Part shown: positions 11,147 through 20,255 of the stretch, in pieces
Layout of the letters: each line of letters opens with the position of its first letter
Numbering within the stretch: position 1 is the stretch's first letter
Origin: Caldimicrobium sp.
GTDB taxonomy: Bacteria > Desulfobacterota > Thermodesulfobacteria > Thermodesulfobacteriales > Thermodesulfobacteriaceae
DNA length: 64,000 nucleotides
Assembly (NCBI GenBank): GCA_025060015.1
Contig: JANXDB010000020.1
Span: 1 to 64,000, forward strand
Direction of reading: 5' to 3'
Program-made: the position numbers and the translations under genes
The notes under the pieces: model-generated
What the model saw: the letters and a program-made list of their open reading frames with translations, nothing else
What the model was told of the DNA's origin: nothing
Databases searched by the model: none

Positions 11147-11218
11147 GGGGATGTAGCTCAGGGGGAGAGCGCCGGAATCGCACTCCGGAGGTCGGGGGTT
11201 CAAATCCCCTCATCTCCA
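11147..11218 (+). tRNA. tRNA-Ala (anticodon CGC)
   Basis: Hand-folded cloverleaf: acceptor GGGGATG/CATCTCC with G3-U70 (the alanine identity pair), D stem GCTC/GAGC, anticodon stem CCGGA/TCCGG with loop ATCGCAC, T loop GTTCAAATC. Confidence 0.95.
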
Positions 11219-11628
11219 TGCACGAATTCATCATAATCATAAATCCTCTATGAAAGATCACAAACTCTGTTGTCTCTTTTGTTAAATTCATACAAACTAA
11301 TAAAACAAACCCCTCTGAATAGGGAAATCTTTTCAATCCTTCATAAAAGATCTTACATAAGCCTTTACTTGCCTCTCTAGAGGTATTACCACTTCTCTTA
11401 GGGTTTCCGAAATTTAAAAACAGGGAATCGATGATTTCACAAAGATCGATCAAACTCTGTTAATACTAAATCTCCACGATTACGGCCCTTTAAGAGGTAA
11501 TTATGGGAGAAATCCCCACAGTTCGAAGTTATCTCTAATTTTAACCAGAAATTCAACAAATACTCTGATATAAATTGCCAAAGACGCTATCCAAATTGAC
11601 AAACAAGATAGTATAATATCTGTAAAAG

Positions 11629-13005
11629 ATGAGCCTTGAGTTTCCAGATTTTCTACGAAAAGAGAGAATTAATATTTTAAAGAGAGGTAACATCAATTCC
11701 AAGGGGGCCTATATTCTCTATTTCATGGAGGCAAGTCAGAGGGCCGATCACAATCCTGCCCTTGAGGTGGCCATCTTTTTTGCCAACCAGGTAAAGGCTC
11801 CTTTACTTGTCTACTTTGGACTCATCGACAAATACAGGTATTCAAACGTAAGATATTACAAATTCATGCTTCAGGGAATTATAAAAACAAGGCAAAAACT
11901 GAGACAAAGGGGAATTAACTTCGTTATTCTTAAGATGGACCCCCCACAAGGTGCTATCCTGCTCGCAGATAGAGCAAAGATGATCGTCTTTGACCGTGGT
12001 TATCTGAGACATCAAAGACTCTGGAGAGAGGAAATCACAAGAAAAGTCTCCATACCTGTTCTTGAAGTTGAGGGAGAGGTGGTCGTTCCAGTGGAATTCC
12101 TCGCACAAAAGGAAGTTCCCTATGCAAGATTTCTTAGACCAAGGATTTTCAGGTATTTAACCCATTTCTTGGAACCCATTCCAACACTTGAGCCCAAAAT
12201 TAAGGACCAACTTGAGTTTCCTGAGAATTGGGAGGAAGAGACGGAAGATATCTACCTATCAAAGCTTAACATAGACAAGGGGGTATCAACAGTTGAATAC
12301 TATCAGGGAGGAGAGGATGAGGCTATGCTTAGACTCGAGGTCTTTGTCAGAGAGAGATTGGCCCTTTATGCTCAGCATCGTTCAGATCCAGGAATGAAGG
12401 TTACCTCTGAACTAAGTCCTTATCTTCGCTTTGGTCAAATCTCTCCGGTCAAGATCCTGCGCAGAGTTCTTGAGGATTACCCATTAGAAGATGAAAACGT
12501 GGCAAGTTTTGTGAATGAACTAGTAGTCTGGAGAGAATTAGCGAGAAATTATGTATGGTTCAATCCTCTATACAACCAGTATGAAGGCTTGCCTAAGTGG
12601 GCAAGGGAAACCCTGGAAGCTCATCTGGGAGACAAACGTCCATATATCTATGACTTAGATGTTTTGGAGAGGGCCGAAACCCATGATCCTTATTGGAATG
12701 CCGCACAGAGAGAACTTCTCACCAAGGGCACAATTCATAATTACATTAGGATGTATTGGTGCAAAAAGCTGATAGAGTGGACAGACCATCCAAAGCAAGC
12801 CTTTAACATAGCCTGTTACTTGAATGATAAGTATGCCCTTGATGGAAGAGATCCTAACGGATATGCAGGTATCTCATGGTGTTTCGGATCCTTTGACAGG
12901 CCCTTCCCTGAAAGACAGATCTACGGAAAAGTTCGTAAGATGAGCCAAGCATCTCTTTTAACCAAAGCCAATTTTTCAAGGTATTTAGAAGAATTCAGCT
13001 CCTAA
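11629..13005 (+). CDS. Class II deoxyribodipyrimidine photolyase
   Basis: SELSPYLRFGQISP, NELVVWRELARNYV, HDPYWNAAQRELL...HNYIRMYWCKKLIEWT and LNDKYALDGRDPNGYAGISWCFG motifs. Confidence 0.92.
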   Translation: MSLEFPDFLRKERINILKRGNINSKGAYILYFMEASQRADHNPALEVAIFFANQVKAPLLVYFGLIDKYRYSNVRYYKFMLQGIIKTRQKLRQRGINFVILKMDPPQGAILLADRAKMIVFDRGYLRHQRLWREEITRKVSIPVLEVEGEVVVPVEFLAQKEVPYARFLRPRIFRYLTHFLEPIPTLEPKIKDQLEFPENWEEETEDIYLSKLNIDKGVSTVEYYQGGEDEAMLRLEVFVRERLALYAQHRSDPGMKVTSELSPYLRFGQISPVKILRRVLEDYPLEDENVASFVNELVVWRELARNYVWFNPLYNQYEGLPKWARETLEAHLGDKRPYIYDLDVLERAETHDPYWNAAQRELLTKGTIHNYIRMYWCKKLIEWTDHPKQAFNIACYLNDKYALDGRDPNGYAGISWCFGSFDRPFPERQIYGKVRKMSQASLLTKANFSRYLEEFSS

Positions 13006-13071
13006 AGCAAGTCTTCCAAATTTCATCTTCGCCAAGTCTCAGAACCAACGAGAAATTAAGAGAGAAACAAC

Positions 13072-13332
13072 TTGCCTTGCAAGATAGTTGGAATAACTGA
13101 GGAGCTAAATCGATTCATCCTTGATGCCAAGCATCCACTGGCAAATTATCCGCTAACCCTTACCTTTAGTTTCTCCAATCGCTATTTTCCGCCTAAGGTC
13201 GTGAACCTCTGGGTTGAACTTCATGAATTTGAAAGAATGGGATATGTGCCTGAACTTATGATCAGAGCTGGTTTTAAGGACTTACACACCTACTCGCTTC
13301 GGGGCTTGCCCAGACCTGCAGATGATCGCTAG
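13072..13332 (+). CDS. Hypothetical protein, possibly a gene remnant (TTG start)
   Basis: 86-aa ORF in a region with other degraded genes; no recognised domain. Confidence 0.3.
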   Translation: MPCKIVGITEELNRFILDAKHPLANYPLTLTFSFSNRYFPPKVVNLWVELHEFERMGYVPELMIRAGFKDLHTYSLRGLPRPADDR

Positions 13333-13558
13333 ATACACCATATTCCGCTCTTCGATCCCCCTCTATGTGATCTGGGGAAAAAATCTTAGCTAGAGTACGG
13401 AGCCAGATGAAGATAGCTATAGTTGGCGGTGGCTGTGAAGTTTTAAGCTTAAGTAGAGACCGAAGCCCCTATTCCTCCATTGTCATGCACGTGGTGATAA
13501 AGGGATATAGACCTGATATGTGGCATTACCTGTTGATTACTGGATCGCTCCCCTTTTT

Positions 13559-13958
13559 TGGACAAATTAAATGTCAGAGTTAATAACTAAACCATAAATC
13601 ACTTAACTCTTTTCTAAAGCTGATCTCAAGCCTTTAGTAAGTCCTATTGATAAAGGGGGAATAGAAGAAGAAGTTGTTCCTTCCGAACAAACCTTATAGC
13701 AATGGGCCCATAGAGAGTTTCCACAGGGTATTGAGCAGGGAATGTTTGGATAGGGAGGTATTTGAGGATATAGTATCTGCGAGGATGAGGATAAATGGAT
13801 GGATAGAGAAGTATAATAGGGAGAGGGTACACTCTTCATTGGGATATGTAGTGCCTGAGGATATTTGGAAGTTAAGGAGTGAGGACAGGGATTAGATTAA
13901 CAAGAGAGATGTCCAAGAAGGGGGGCCGAAAGACAGACCCTAACATTTTAGTTGTCCA
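13559..13958 (+). mobile_element. ~400-bp internally deleted IS3-family element with both terminal inverted repeats
   Basis: Left TTTTGGACAAATTAAATGTCAGAGTT (13556-13581) pairs with the reverse complement of right gaccctaacattttagttgtccaaaa (13936-13961), ~20/26 identical; between them lies a transposase C-terminal fragment. Confidence 0.8.
13674..13895 (+). pseudogene. IS3-family transposase (OrfB/rve) C-terminal fragment
   Basis: PNKPYSNGPIESFHRVLSRECLDREVFEDIVSARMRINGWIEKYNRERVHSSLGYVVPEDI is the C-terminal end of an IS3-type integrase core; the catalytic N-terminal part is missing. Confidence 0.85.
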
Positions 13959-14078
13959 AAATTTGGGGTCATCCCAGTCTTCACACCTGAGTCCCCTAAG
14001 GCGTGACCTGCGGAACAGTGTAACAAAGCTATAATTTTTCCAGCTTGAAGCTGATTAGTCTCATTTACAGTCCTAAGC

Positions 14079-14530
14079 TCAATCAGCCTTAACCCCCTTA
14101 GCAGGAAGATCCTTGGCAATTATTTGATTGCTATACATTAAAGTTCCAAAAATATCGGGTTTTCTGATCATCTCCCTTATGCGCTCAGTTGAAAAAATTA
14201 TAGTTGTAGCAATAACAATTGCATATACACTTGCAATAGCAAACATAAAGGAAGTTTTTATCAGCAGTTGCGGCCAGTAAGTCTGATTAAAAAAGCCATC
14301 AAAAAAAATCCCAGTTTCTGGCCATTTTCCAGGGGATAACATAAAGGCAAGGATCCCCACAATGATGATCATAGTGGTCCAGGAACCTATGGCAAAAATC
14401 CAACCAAGTTTAAGATGGGTTTTCTGATCCACTTTTCCTAAGGTGTAGTAATATACAATTATTCCTACAACTTCTATAATAAAGAAAACCCACTCAGTTG
14501 CCCAACCCCAGACATAATTATGGATTAAAT
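14079..14530 (-). pseudogene. 5'-truncated fragment of a cytochrome bd-like (CydA-type) quinol oxidase subunit I
   Basis: Reading frame upstream of the track start continues as [51 protein letters not shown]...[28 protein letters not shown]; upstream sequence becomes AT-rich with no N-terminal domain. Confidence 0.55.
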
Positions 14531-14641
14531 TTGTTATATTTGTTTTTATGCTTTTAGAAATTAAAAAAAATTAAAAGAAATTTTTTTGAATGTTTCACAC
14601 TTAGGGCATTGAAAATAACTTAATGTCTTAAAACATCTTAT

Positions 14642-15295
14642 CTAATATATTAAATTTAAAACCTCGTTAAAATCTGGTGTTCCTTTTACATGATAGGTTT
14701 TCATGCCCATATGTTGTGCTGGTAAAATATCGTCCTTTAGGCTATCACCGATCATAATCACCTCCACAGGCTTTAGATTAAAGTGACTCAATGCCTTTTG
14801 AAATATTTCAGGGCGTGGTTTCAGATAGCCGACCTCACATCCTATGAATATGGCATCAAAGTATTCTAAAAGCCCGTGTCCTTCAAGGATAGGGTAAAGT
14901 CTACAGTCCCAATTTGTTATCACAGCCCTTATAAATCCACTATTCTTTAGCTCTGATATAAAGGATCTAAAACCAGGCATTACTTTCACACACTCAGGTT
15001 GAGAGAAAAACCTATAAACCCTTTCAAAGGCCTTTTCAAAAAGGGGATGATCTTTGTAATCACTAAGAACCCTATCAAAAACTCTTCTCCAGGCCTCCTT
15101 ACAAAGATCTCCATTTAACGGAGGTTTTAGCTCCTCTTGAAATATAACCTCATATGCTTCTCTAAGTCTTCCTGCCACTTTTTCTGGATCTATTTCAAAA
15201 CCAAGGGGTTGGAGAAGTTTATAGTATATATCTCCCAAGGAGGGATCAAACCTTAAGAAGGTCCCTTCGGCATCAAAGAAAAATGCCCTAATCAT
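14642..15295 (-). CDS. HAD-family hydrolase
   Basis: FFDAEGTFLRF, AVITNWD, KPRPEIFQKA and MIGDSLKDDILPA motifs. Confidence 0.88.
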   Translation of the reverse strand: MIRAFFFDAEGTFLRFDPSLGDIYYKLLQPLGFEIDPEKVAGRLREAYEVIFQEELKPPLNGDLCKEAWRRVFDRVLSDYKDHPLFEKAFERVYRFFSQPECVKVMPGFRSFISELKNSGFIRAVITNWDCRLYPILEGHGLLEYFDAIFIGCEVGYLKPRPEIFQKALSHFNLKPVEVIMIGDSLKDDILPAQHMGMKTYHVKGTPDFNEVLNLIY

Positions 15296-15312
15296 GAATT
15301 TAACCAGGTTTT

Positions 15313-15738
15313 TTATTTCACCACTCTTAAATCCTTTCTATACTTCTCTGGAACAAGCTCAGGAAATTGAGTATAGTGAATCCTACCTTTGTCATCTTTA
15401 TAAAAATAAAAAGAGGGCTTGGAATTCTTTATGTCTTTATATTGATCCTCAATTTTAACTTTGCTATGGCCTGATAAGTCATCCACTACAAGGTAATTTT
15501 TTATCGCTTCAAATTTTTTATCACCGATACCCTTGACTTTTTTCAATTCTTCTAAGCTCTTGAATCCACCTACCTTTTCTCTATATTCTATAATATTTTT
15601 AGCAATAGTTTCTCCAATACCTGGAAGCTTTTTTAACTCTTCTAGAGTTGCATTGTTTAAGTTGATCTTCTGTTGAGAAGAGACTATAGACGAATTAAAT
15701 AAAATGTATAAAAGCAAAACTAATAAACTTTTCAACAT
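15313..15738 (-). CDS. ComEA-type helix-hairpin-helix protein with C-terminal DUF4124-like tail
   Basis: INLNNATLEELKKLPGIGETIAKNIIEYRE...LKKVKGIGDKKFEAIKNYL, then YFYKDDKGRIHYTQFPELVPEKYR. Confidence 0.82.
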   Translation of the reverse strand: MLKSLLVLLLYILFNSSIVSSQQKINLNNATLEELKKLPGIGETIAKNIIEYREKVGGFKSLEELKKVKGIGDKKFEAIKNYLVVDDLSGHSKVKIEDQYKDIKNSKPSFYFYKDDKGRIHYTQFPELVPEKYRKDLRVVK

Positions 15739-15806
15739 CTTTGATAGGGGAGAGAAAGATTATTTTTCCTTCTCTCCCCTATATTTATGGATGTATCTTT
15801 TTCTTA

Positions 15807-16127
15807 TTACACGCAACCTGTAGGTTTGGGGAGACCAGCCATTTTACATGCACCCTTTCCTGGTCCAGAGGGAAATAATTCGTAAATCTTTTTGAGGGGA
15901 TAACCTGTTACCTTGGAGAGAATTCTCACCATAGGGGCAACCCCATTCTTCTTGTAGTAATCCTGAAGAACGTTAATCACCTTCCAGTGCTCTTCAGTAA
16001 GCTCCTGTATCCCCTCTTGCTCTTTGACATACTCTACCCAATCCTGAGACCAAGCTTCTAAACCACCAGCTAAAAAGCCATCTTCATCCACTTCAAAAAC
16101 CTTTCCTTTGTACTCAACTGTAGGCAT
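15807..16127 (-). CDS. dsrC: DsrC/TusE-family sulfur carrier protein with both C-terminal cysteines
   Basis: EYKGKVFEVDEDGFL...W.....YVKEQEGIQELTEEHWKVINVLQDYY and C-terminal ACKMAGLPKPTGCV (CX10C). Confidence 0.95.
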   Translation of the reverse strand: MPTVEYKGKVFEVDEDGFLAGGLEAWSQDWVEYVKEQEGIQELTEEHWKVINVLQDYYKKNGVAPMVRILSKVTGYPLKKIYELFPSGPGKGACKMAGLPKPTGCV

Positions 16128-16186
16128 AGGAACACCTCCTTATTTTTAGTATTACCTTGGTTTTTAACTTCATTTACTTATCAATA

Positions 16187-16214
16187 AACCTATATGAGCT
16201 TTTAATTTTGTCAA
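16187..16214 (-). promoter_or_regulatory. Predicted dsrC promoter
   Basis: Minus strand TTGACA (16214-16209), 16-bp spacer, TAGGTT (16192-16187). Confidence 0.45.
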
Positions 16215-16245
16215 TAGATTTTTTAAATTTTTCAATTTTAGTTAA

Positions 16246-16701
16246 CTAAAGGACTTCCTTTATAAGTGGCAACTCGTCGCACTCAGGGAATTTACTGCAT
16301 CTTATGCAATCAGCCCAAACCTTTTGAGGAAGGTCAAGTTTGTTCACCTCCTTAAATCCGAGTTTTTTAAAAAATTCTGGTGAGGTGGTTAGGACAAAGA
16401 CCTTAGGAATTCCTAGGTCTTTTGCCTCTTCTAAGCAAGCCTTAACCAATTGAGCACCCAGCCCTTTCCTTTGATACTCCTCACTGACAACAAGGGACCT
16501 TATCTCTGCTAAATCCTCCCAAAGAATGTGAAGTGCACAGGCCCCTACGATAAGATCCCTGTCTTCACAGACAACAAATTCCCTAACCCTCTCATAAAGC
16601 TCTGCCAAGGGCCTGGGTATAACATCTCCTCTTTTCGAAAAATGCATTATCAATTTGTATATATACTTTACATCTGATAGCTTAGCCTTGCGAAGCTTCA
16701 T
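16246..16701 (-). CDS. GNAT N-acetyltransferase, short ArgA-like
   Basis: LAEIRSLVVSEEYQRKGLGAQLVKACLEEAKDLGIPKVFVLTTSPEFFKKLGFKEV and C-terminal DCIRCSKFPECDE. Confidence 0.85.
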   Translation of the reverse strand: MKLRKAKLSDVKYIYKLIMHFSKRGDVIPRPLAELYERVREFVVCEDRDLIVGACALHILWEDLAEIRSLVVSEEYQRKGLGAQLVKACLEEAKDLGIPKVFVLTTSPEFFKKLGFKEVNKLDLPQKVWADCIRCSKFPECDELPLIKEVL

Positions 16702-16717
16702 ATGTTACAATATTACT

Positions 16718-17404
16718 CTATTTACTCTCTACTATAAATGGTTTCTCAACTCCTAACCGTTCTTTTGCTATAGGAATGGCCTTCTCAGCCTCTTCTCTAC
16801 TCCCAAATTTACCTAAATATACCTTGTATAATATCTTTCCCTCTTGAGTTACCTCTTTTAATTCCGCTGAGTATCCTAGCCCTTTAATTTTATTAACCAT
16901 TTGGTCTGCCTTATCTTTCTGAGAAAAGGCTCCTACTTGCAAGGAGAATTTGCCTGCTGGCTCCTCTTTTATTTTAGTTGCCAGTTGTGCCACTTCTTTC
17001 CTTTTATACTCCGGGGCCTCTTTCACTGGCTTAGATTCAACACTTTTCTTTGGCTTTTCTGCCAACGGAACCTCCTTCTTAATCCCTTCCTCCTTCATCA
17101 CCTCCTTTGTGGTATTATCAACCTTAGCTATGCTAGTCTCATTTTGCACCGCCTTTGTCTCATTGGTGATCTTTGCAGTTTCATTGGTAACATTAGTAAC
17201 ATTTGATGTTATTGCCGGAACATTGAGGGGTGGAATTTCAGGTTTTTTATCGAGAGCTACCTCCTCAGCTACTCTCTTTCCCCCTATCTTAGTTCCGATC
17301 CAAACACCTAAAATAAAAGTCCAAATGAGAATACAAAGACCAAAGAGAACCACAAAGATAAGGGCAACTCTACTTAATTCAAACTTAACCTTCTTTTCCT
17401 CCAT
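16718..17404 (-). CDS. SPOR-domain membrane protein
   Basis: N-terminal TM segment, low-complexity linker, GKFSLQVGAFSQKDKADQMVNKIKGLGYSAEL...YKVYLGKFGSREEAE. Confidence 0.82.
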   Translation of the reverse strand: MEEKKVKFELSRVALIFVVLFGLCILIWTFILGVWIGTKIGGKRVAEEVALDKKPEIPPLNVPAITSNVTNVTNETAKITNETKAVQNETSIAKVDNTTKEVMKEEGIKKEVPLAEKPKKSVESKPVKEAPEYKRKEVAQLATKIKEEPAGKFSLQVGAFSQKDKADQMVNKIKGLGYSAELKEVTQEGKILYKVYLGKFGSREEAEKAIPIAKERLGVEKPFIVESK

Positions 17405-17701
17405 ATCTCATTCCTCCCATGATTTTAATTTATTATTATTTAATTCTAACAGTTTTTTTAACTATACTCAATTTTTAAATTTTTCTCCTTTATTAGATCT
17501 TTTTCTCAAAGAAAAAATAGCACATAGTGCTGTATTGTATTCAGTATCTTGAAGAGTTTTCATAATTATCAAAGATTTACAGATCAAGGTTTTATTTTAT
17601 TAAGAACTTTGGGTAGGTCAAGGGCAACTTCATTTTAGGTCTATTTAAAGAAGGCCAATTGAAAATATCGGGCCTACCAAAAAACATCTACGGATAATTT
17701 C

Positions 17702-17848
17702 CTAATCCTCTTCATCATCTTCTAACATACGATATTTGGGGGCCTCTGGGTCATCAAGTTGGCCACTTTTAACTGACCAAAGAAACCACAGCCAAGCCCC
17801 AATTCCAAGGGCCAAGGAAATGCCAATCAGAAAATACAAACTCCACAT
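17702..17848 (-). CDS. ccoS: cbb3 oxidase assembly protein CcoS (48 aa; missed by the ORF track)
   Basis: MWSLYFLIGISLALGIGAWLWFLWSVKSGQLDDPEAPKYRMLEDDEED*, with CcoS-like SGQ(L/F)DD. Confidence 0.9.
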   Translation of the reverse strand: MWSLYFLIGISLALGIGAWLWFLWSVKSGQLDDPEAPKYRMLEDDEED

Positions 17849-17852
17849 GGCT

Positions 17853-20255
17853 TTACTTTGTAAGCCTCAAAGAATTAGCCACAACAAAAAGAGAACTCAA
17901 GGCCATCAGTATAGCTGAAATGACCGGATGTATTTTGCCCATCACCGCAAGGGGTATGGCTATGCTATTGTAGGAAAAGGCCCAAAAGAGATTCTCTTTG
18001 GCGATCTTTAAGGCTTTTCTTGAAAGCATCAAGAACCGTGGTAAACTCCTCAGGTCCTTTTTGATAAAGACACCTTGAGCGGATTCCATGGCAAGCTCGA
18101 CTCCACTTGATAGTGCTAAACTGGCATAACTCACTGCTAAGGCAGGGGCATCATTAATGCCATCACCAATCATAAGGACCTTTTCCTCTTTCTCCTGCCA
18201 TTTCTTGATAAGTTCGGCCTTTTCCATAGGAGTGGCCTTAGAGATAAAATAATCAATGTGGAGAAAATTGGCAACCCTTTTAACAGATCTTTCCTCGTCT
18301 CCGCTAAGAAGCCAAATCTCCATGTCAAAATCCTTAAGAGATCTAACTACTTCCCGTGCCTCCTCTCTAATAGTGTCATCTACTATAAACAAAGCCAAAA
18401 CCTTTTTCTCATCACCGAGAAAAACAGGAGTAAACCCCTTTTCTGTTGCCTCCTGGAGATCCTTTAGGGCTTGATCAGGCATCTCCAGATTTTTCTCATC
18501 CATAAACTTCTGATTTCCCAAATAATAAATTTTTCCCTCCACATATCCCTCAATGCCCCTACCTGGATAATTCCTGAATTGAGTTAACTTCGGTACAGAG
18601 GGCCCTTTGACAGCCTTCAGGAAAGCTTTCGCTATGGGATGGGAAGATCCGCTTTCCAAACCACAAGCTACCTTGAGGGCACTATCCTCTTCCACGGAGT
18701 AGGTTTTTACCTCCACTATCCTAGGCTCGCCTTTGGTTAAGGTGCCGGTTTTATCAAAGGCGATTTTGTTTAGATAAGGAACTCTCTCAAAAAGGGTAGA
18801 GTCCTTAATTAAAATTCCCAGTTCGTAGGACCTCTGAGTTGCTATCAAGTAAACAAGAGGTAGAGCTAGCCCAAGGGCACAGGGACAGGCAATAACTAAC
18901 ACTGAGACTGCTCTTAAAAGAGCCACCTTGGTCTCCACATGAAAGTTCCAATATAAAAAAGTCACCAAGGCAATGATTAATATCCCTGGAACAAAGACCT
19001 TTATCACTCTGTCTGCCAAAGTCTGAAGTCTTGGTTTTTCCTCTAAAGCCGTTGTAACTGCATGCAAAATCTTCGAAAGCAAAGTCTCCTTGACAGCCTT
19101 AACCTTGATTATCAGTCTTCCGTTAATGTTGAGGGATCCGGCATAAACATAGTCTTCCCTATCTTTATATACAGGCATGGGCTCCCCTGTAAACAGGGAC
19201 TCTTGAACCTCGGAACATCCCTCCACCACTACACCATCCACAGGTATCTTTTCTCCTGGCCTTACTACAACTAAGTCTCCTTCTTTCAAAGTCTCCAAAA
19301 GCACAAGAACTTCTCCAGTTTCGGAGACTTTGGTAGCATAACGAGGTTGATAACTTAGTAAAAGCCTGAGGAGAGAACTTGCTTTGAATCTCATTTTCTT
19401 CTCCAAATACCTTCCCAAAAGTATGAAGGTAATAATCATGGCGGAGGTATCAAAATAGACCTCCTTTTCAAGGAATATAGCACCTACACTGTAAAGATAG
19501 GCGGAAAAGGATCCCAAGATGATTAGCACATCCATGGATAGTTCTCTTAAACGCAGACTCATAAAGAAGTTTTTCCAAAAGGGTTGAGCTGAGTAGAACA
19601 TAACAGGGGTACTCAAACCCCAGGCAAGAAATTCGAAAAACCTTCTCAACTCCGGATCTATACCCTGGAAATAACCCGCATAAAGTGAGACCGTATAGAG
19701 CATAAGCTGCATGGAAAAAAAGCCTGCGGTTCCGAAGCGGATAAGTAAATCCTTGGCTTCAGCCTCAAGGACCTTCTCAGGATCAGAAGTCAAACCGGGT
19801 AAGGGAAGATATCCCAGGGAGGTTATGGCACTTAGGATCTCTTTTAGAGAAATCTCCTGAGGATTAAAACTTATGGTAGCCCTATGGGTGGCAAAGTTAA
19901 TGTTAACCCTTTTTATACCCTTTTTCTTTCTTAAGAATTTCTCAATAAGCCATACACAGGCAGCACATCTTAACCCAGATATGCCGAGTTTTAATTCTGC
20001 CTCCTCCTCGCTTAACCTTTTTACCGAGTCCTCAAAGAGAGTCTCTTCAACTTCCTTAAACTCAGGCTGACCAGGAATCCAACCTTTTCTCCTTTCATAG
20101 AAGGCCTCAAGATCAGCTTCTCTTATGGCTAACCTTATGGCATAGCAGCCTGCGCAACAAAAGGGCTCTAATTTTCCACCAATCTCATACCAGAGCACTT
20201 CCTCTTTCTTGAGAGGGGCTAGACAATGAACGCAACTTAGAAATGGCTCTGACAT
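17853..20255 (-). CDS. ccoI: Heavy-metal-translocating P-type ATPase, CcoI/FixI type
   Basis: N-terminal CVHC...CCAGC, HMA CAACVWLIE, CPCALGLALP, DKTGTLT, GDGINDAPAL. Confidence 0.93.
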   Translation of the reverse strand: MSEPFLSCVHCLAPLKKEEVLWYEIGGKLEPFCCAGCYAIRLAIREADLEAFYERRKGWIPGQPEFKEVEETLFEDSVKRLSEEEAELKLGISGLRCAACVWLIEKFLRKKKGIKRVNINFATHRATISFNPQEISLKEILSAITSLGYLPLPGLTSDPEKVLEAEAKDLLIRFGTAGFFSMQLMLYTVSLYAGYFQGIDPELRRFFEFLAWGLSTPVMFYSAQPFWKNFFMSLRLRELSMDVLIILGSFSAYLYSVGAIFLEKEVYFDTSAMIITFILLGRYLEKKMRFKASSLLRLLLSYQPRYATKVSETGEVLVLLETLKEGDLVVVRPGEKIPVDGVVVEGCSEVQESLFTGEPMPVYKDREDYVYAGSLNINGRLIIKVKAVKETLLSKILHAVTTALEEKPRLQTLADRVIKVFVPGILIIALVTFLYWNFHVETKVALLRAVSVLVIACPCALGLALPLVYLIATQRSYELGILIKDSTLFERVPYLNKIAFDKTGTLTKGEPRIVEVKTYSVEEDSALKVACGLESGSSHPIAKAFLKAVKGPSVPKLTQFRNYPGRGIEGYVEGKIYYLGNQKFMDEKNLEMPDQALKDLQEATEKGFTPVFLGDEKKVLALFIVDDTIREEAREVVRSLKDFDMEIWLLSGDEERSVKRVANFLHIDYFISKATPMEKAELIKKWQEKEEKVLMIGDGINDAPALAVSYASLALSSGVELAMESAQGVFIKKDLRSLPRFLMLSRKALKIAKENLFWAFSYNSIAIPLAVMGKIHPVISAILMALSSLFVVANSLRLTK

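Noticed and set aside
11115-11453. 112-aa minus-strand ORF containing MEMRGFEPPTSGVRFRRSPPELHP
   Set aside because: That peptide is the antisense translation of the tRNA-Ala gene, a well-known spurious annotation; the ORF also overlaps rpsT.
13603-13839. Minus-strand ORFs 13603..13839 and 13644..13832
   Set aside because: Antisense to the recognisable IS3 transposase fragment; low-complexity Ser/Pro/Tyr sequence with no domain.
16950-17552. 200-aa plus-strand ORF
   Set aside because: Antisense to the SPOR-domain gene; low-complexity sequence from the linker.
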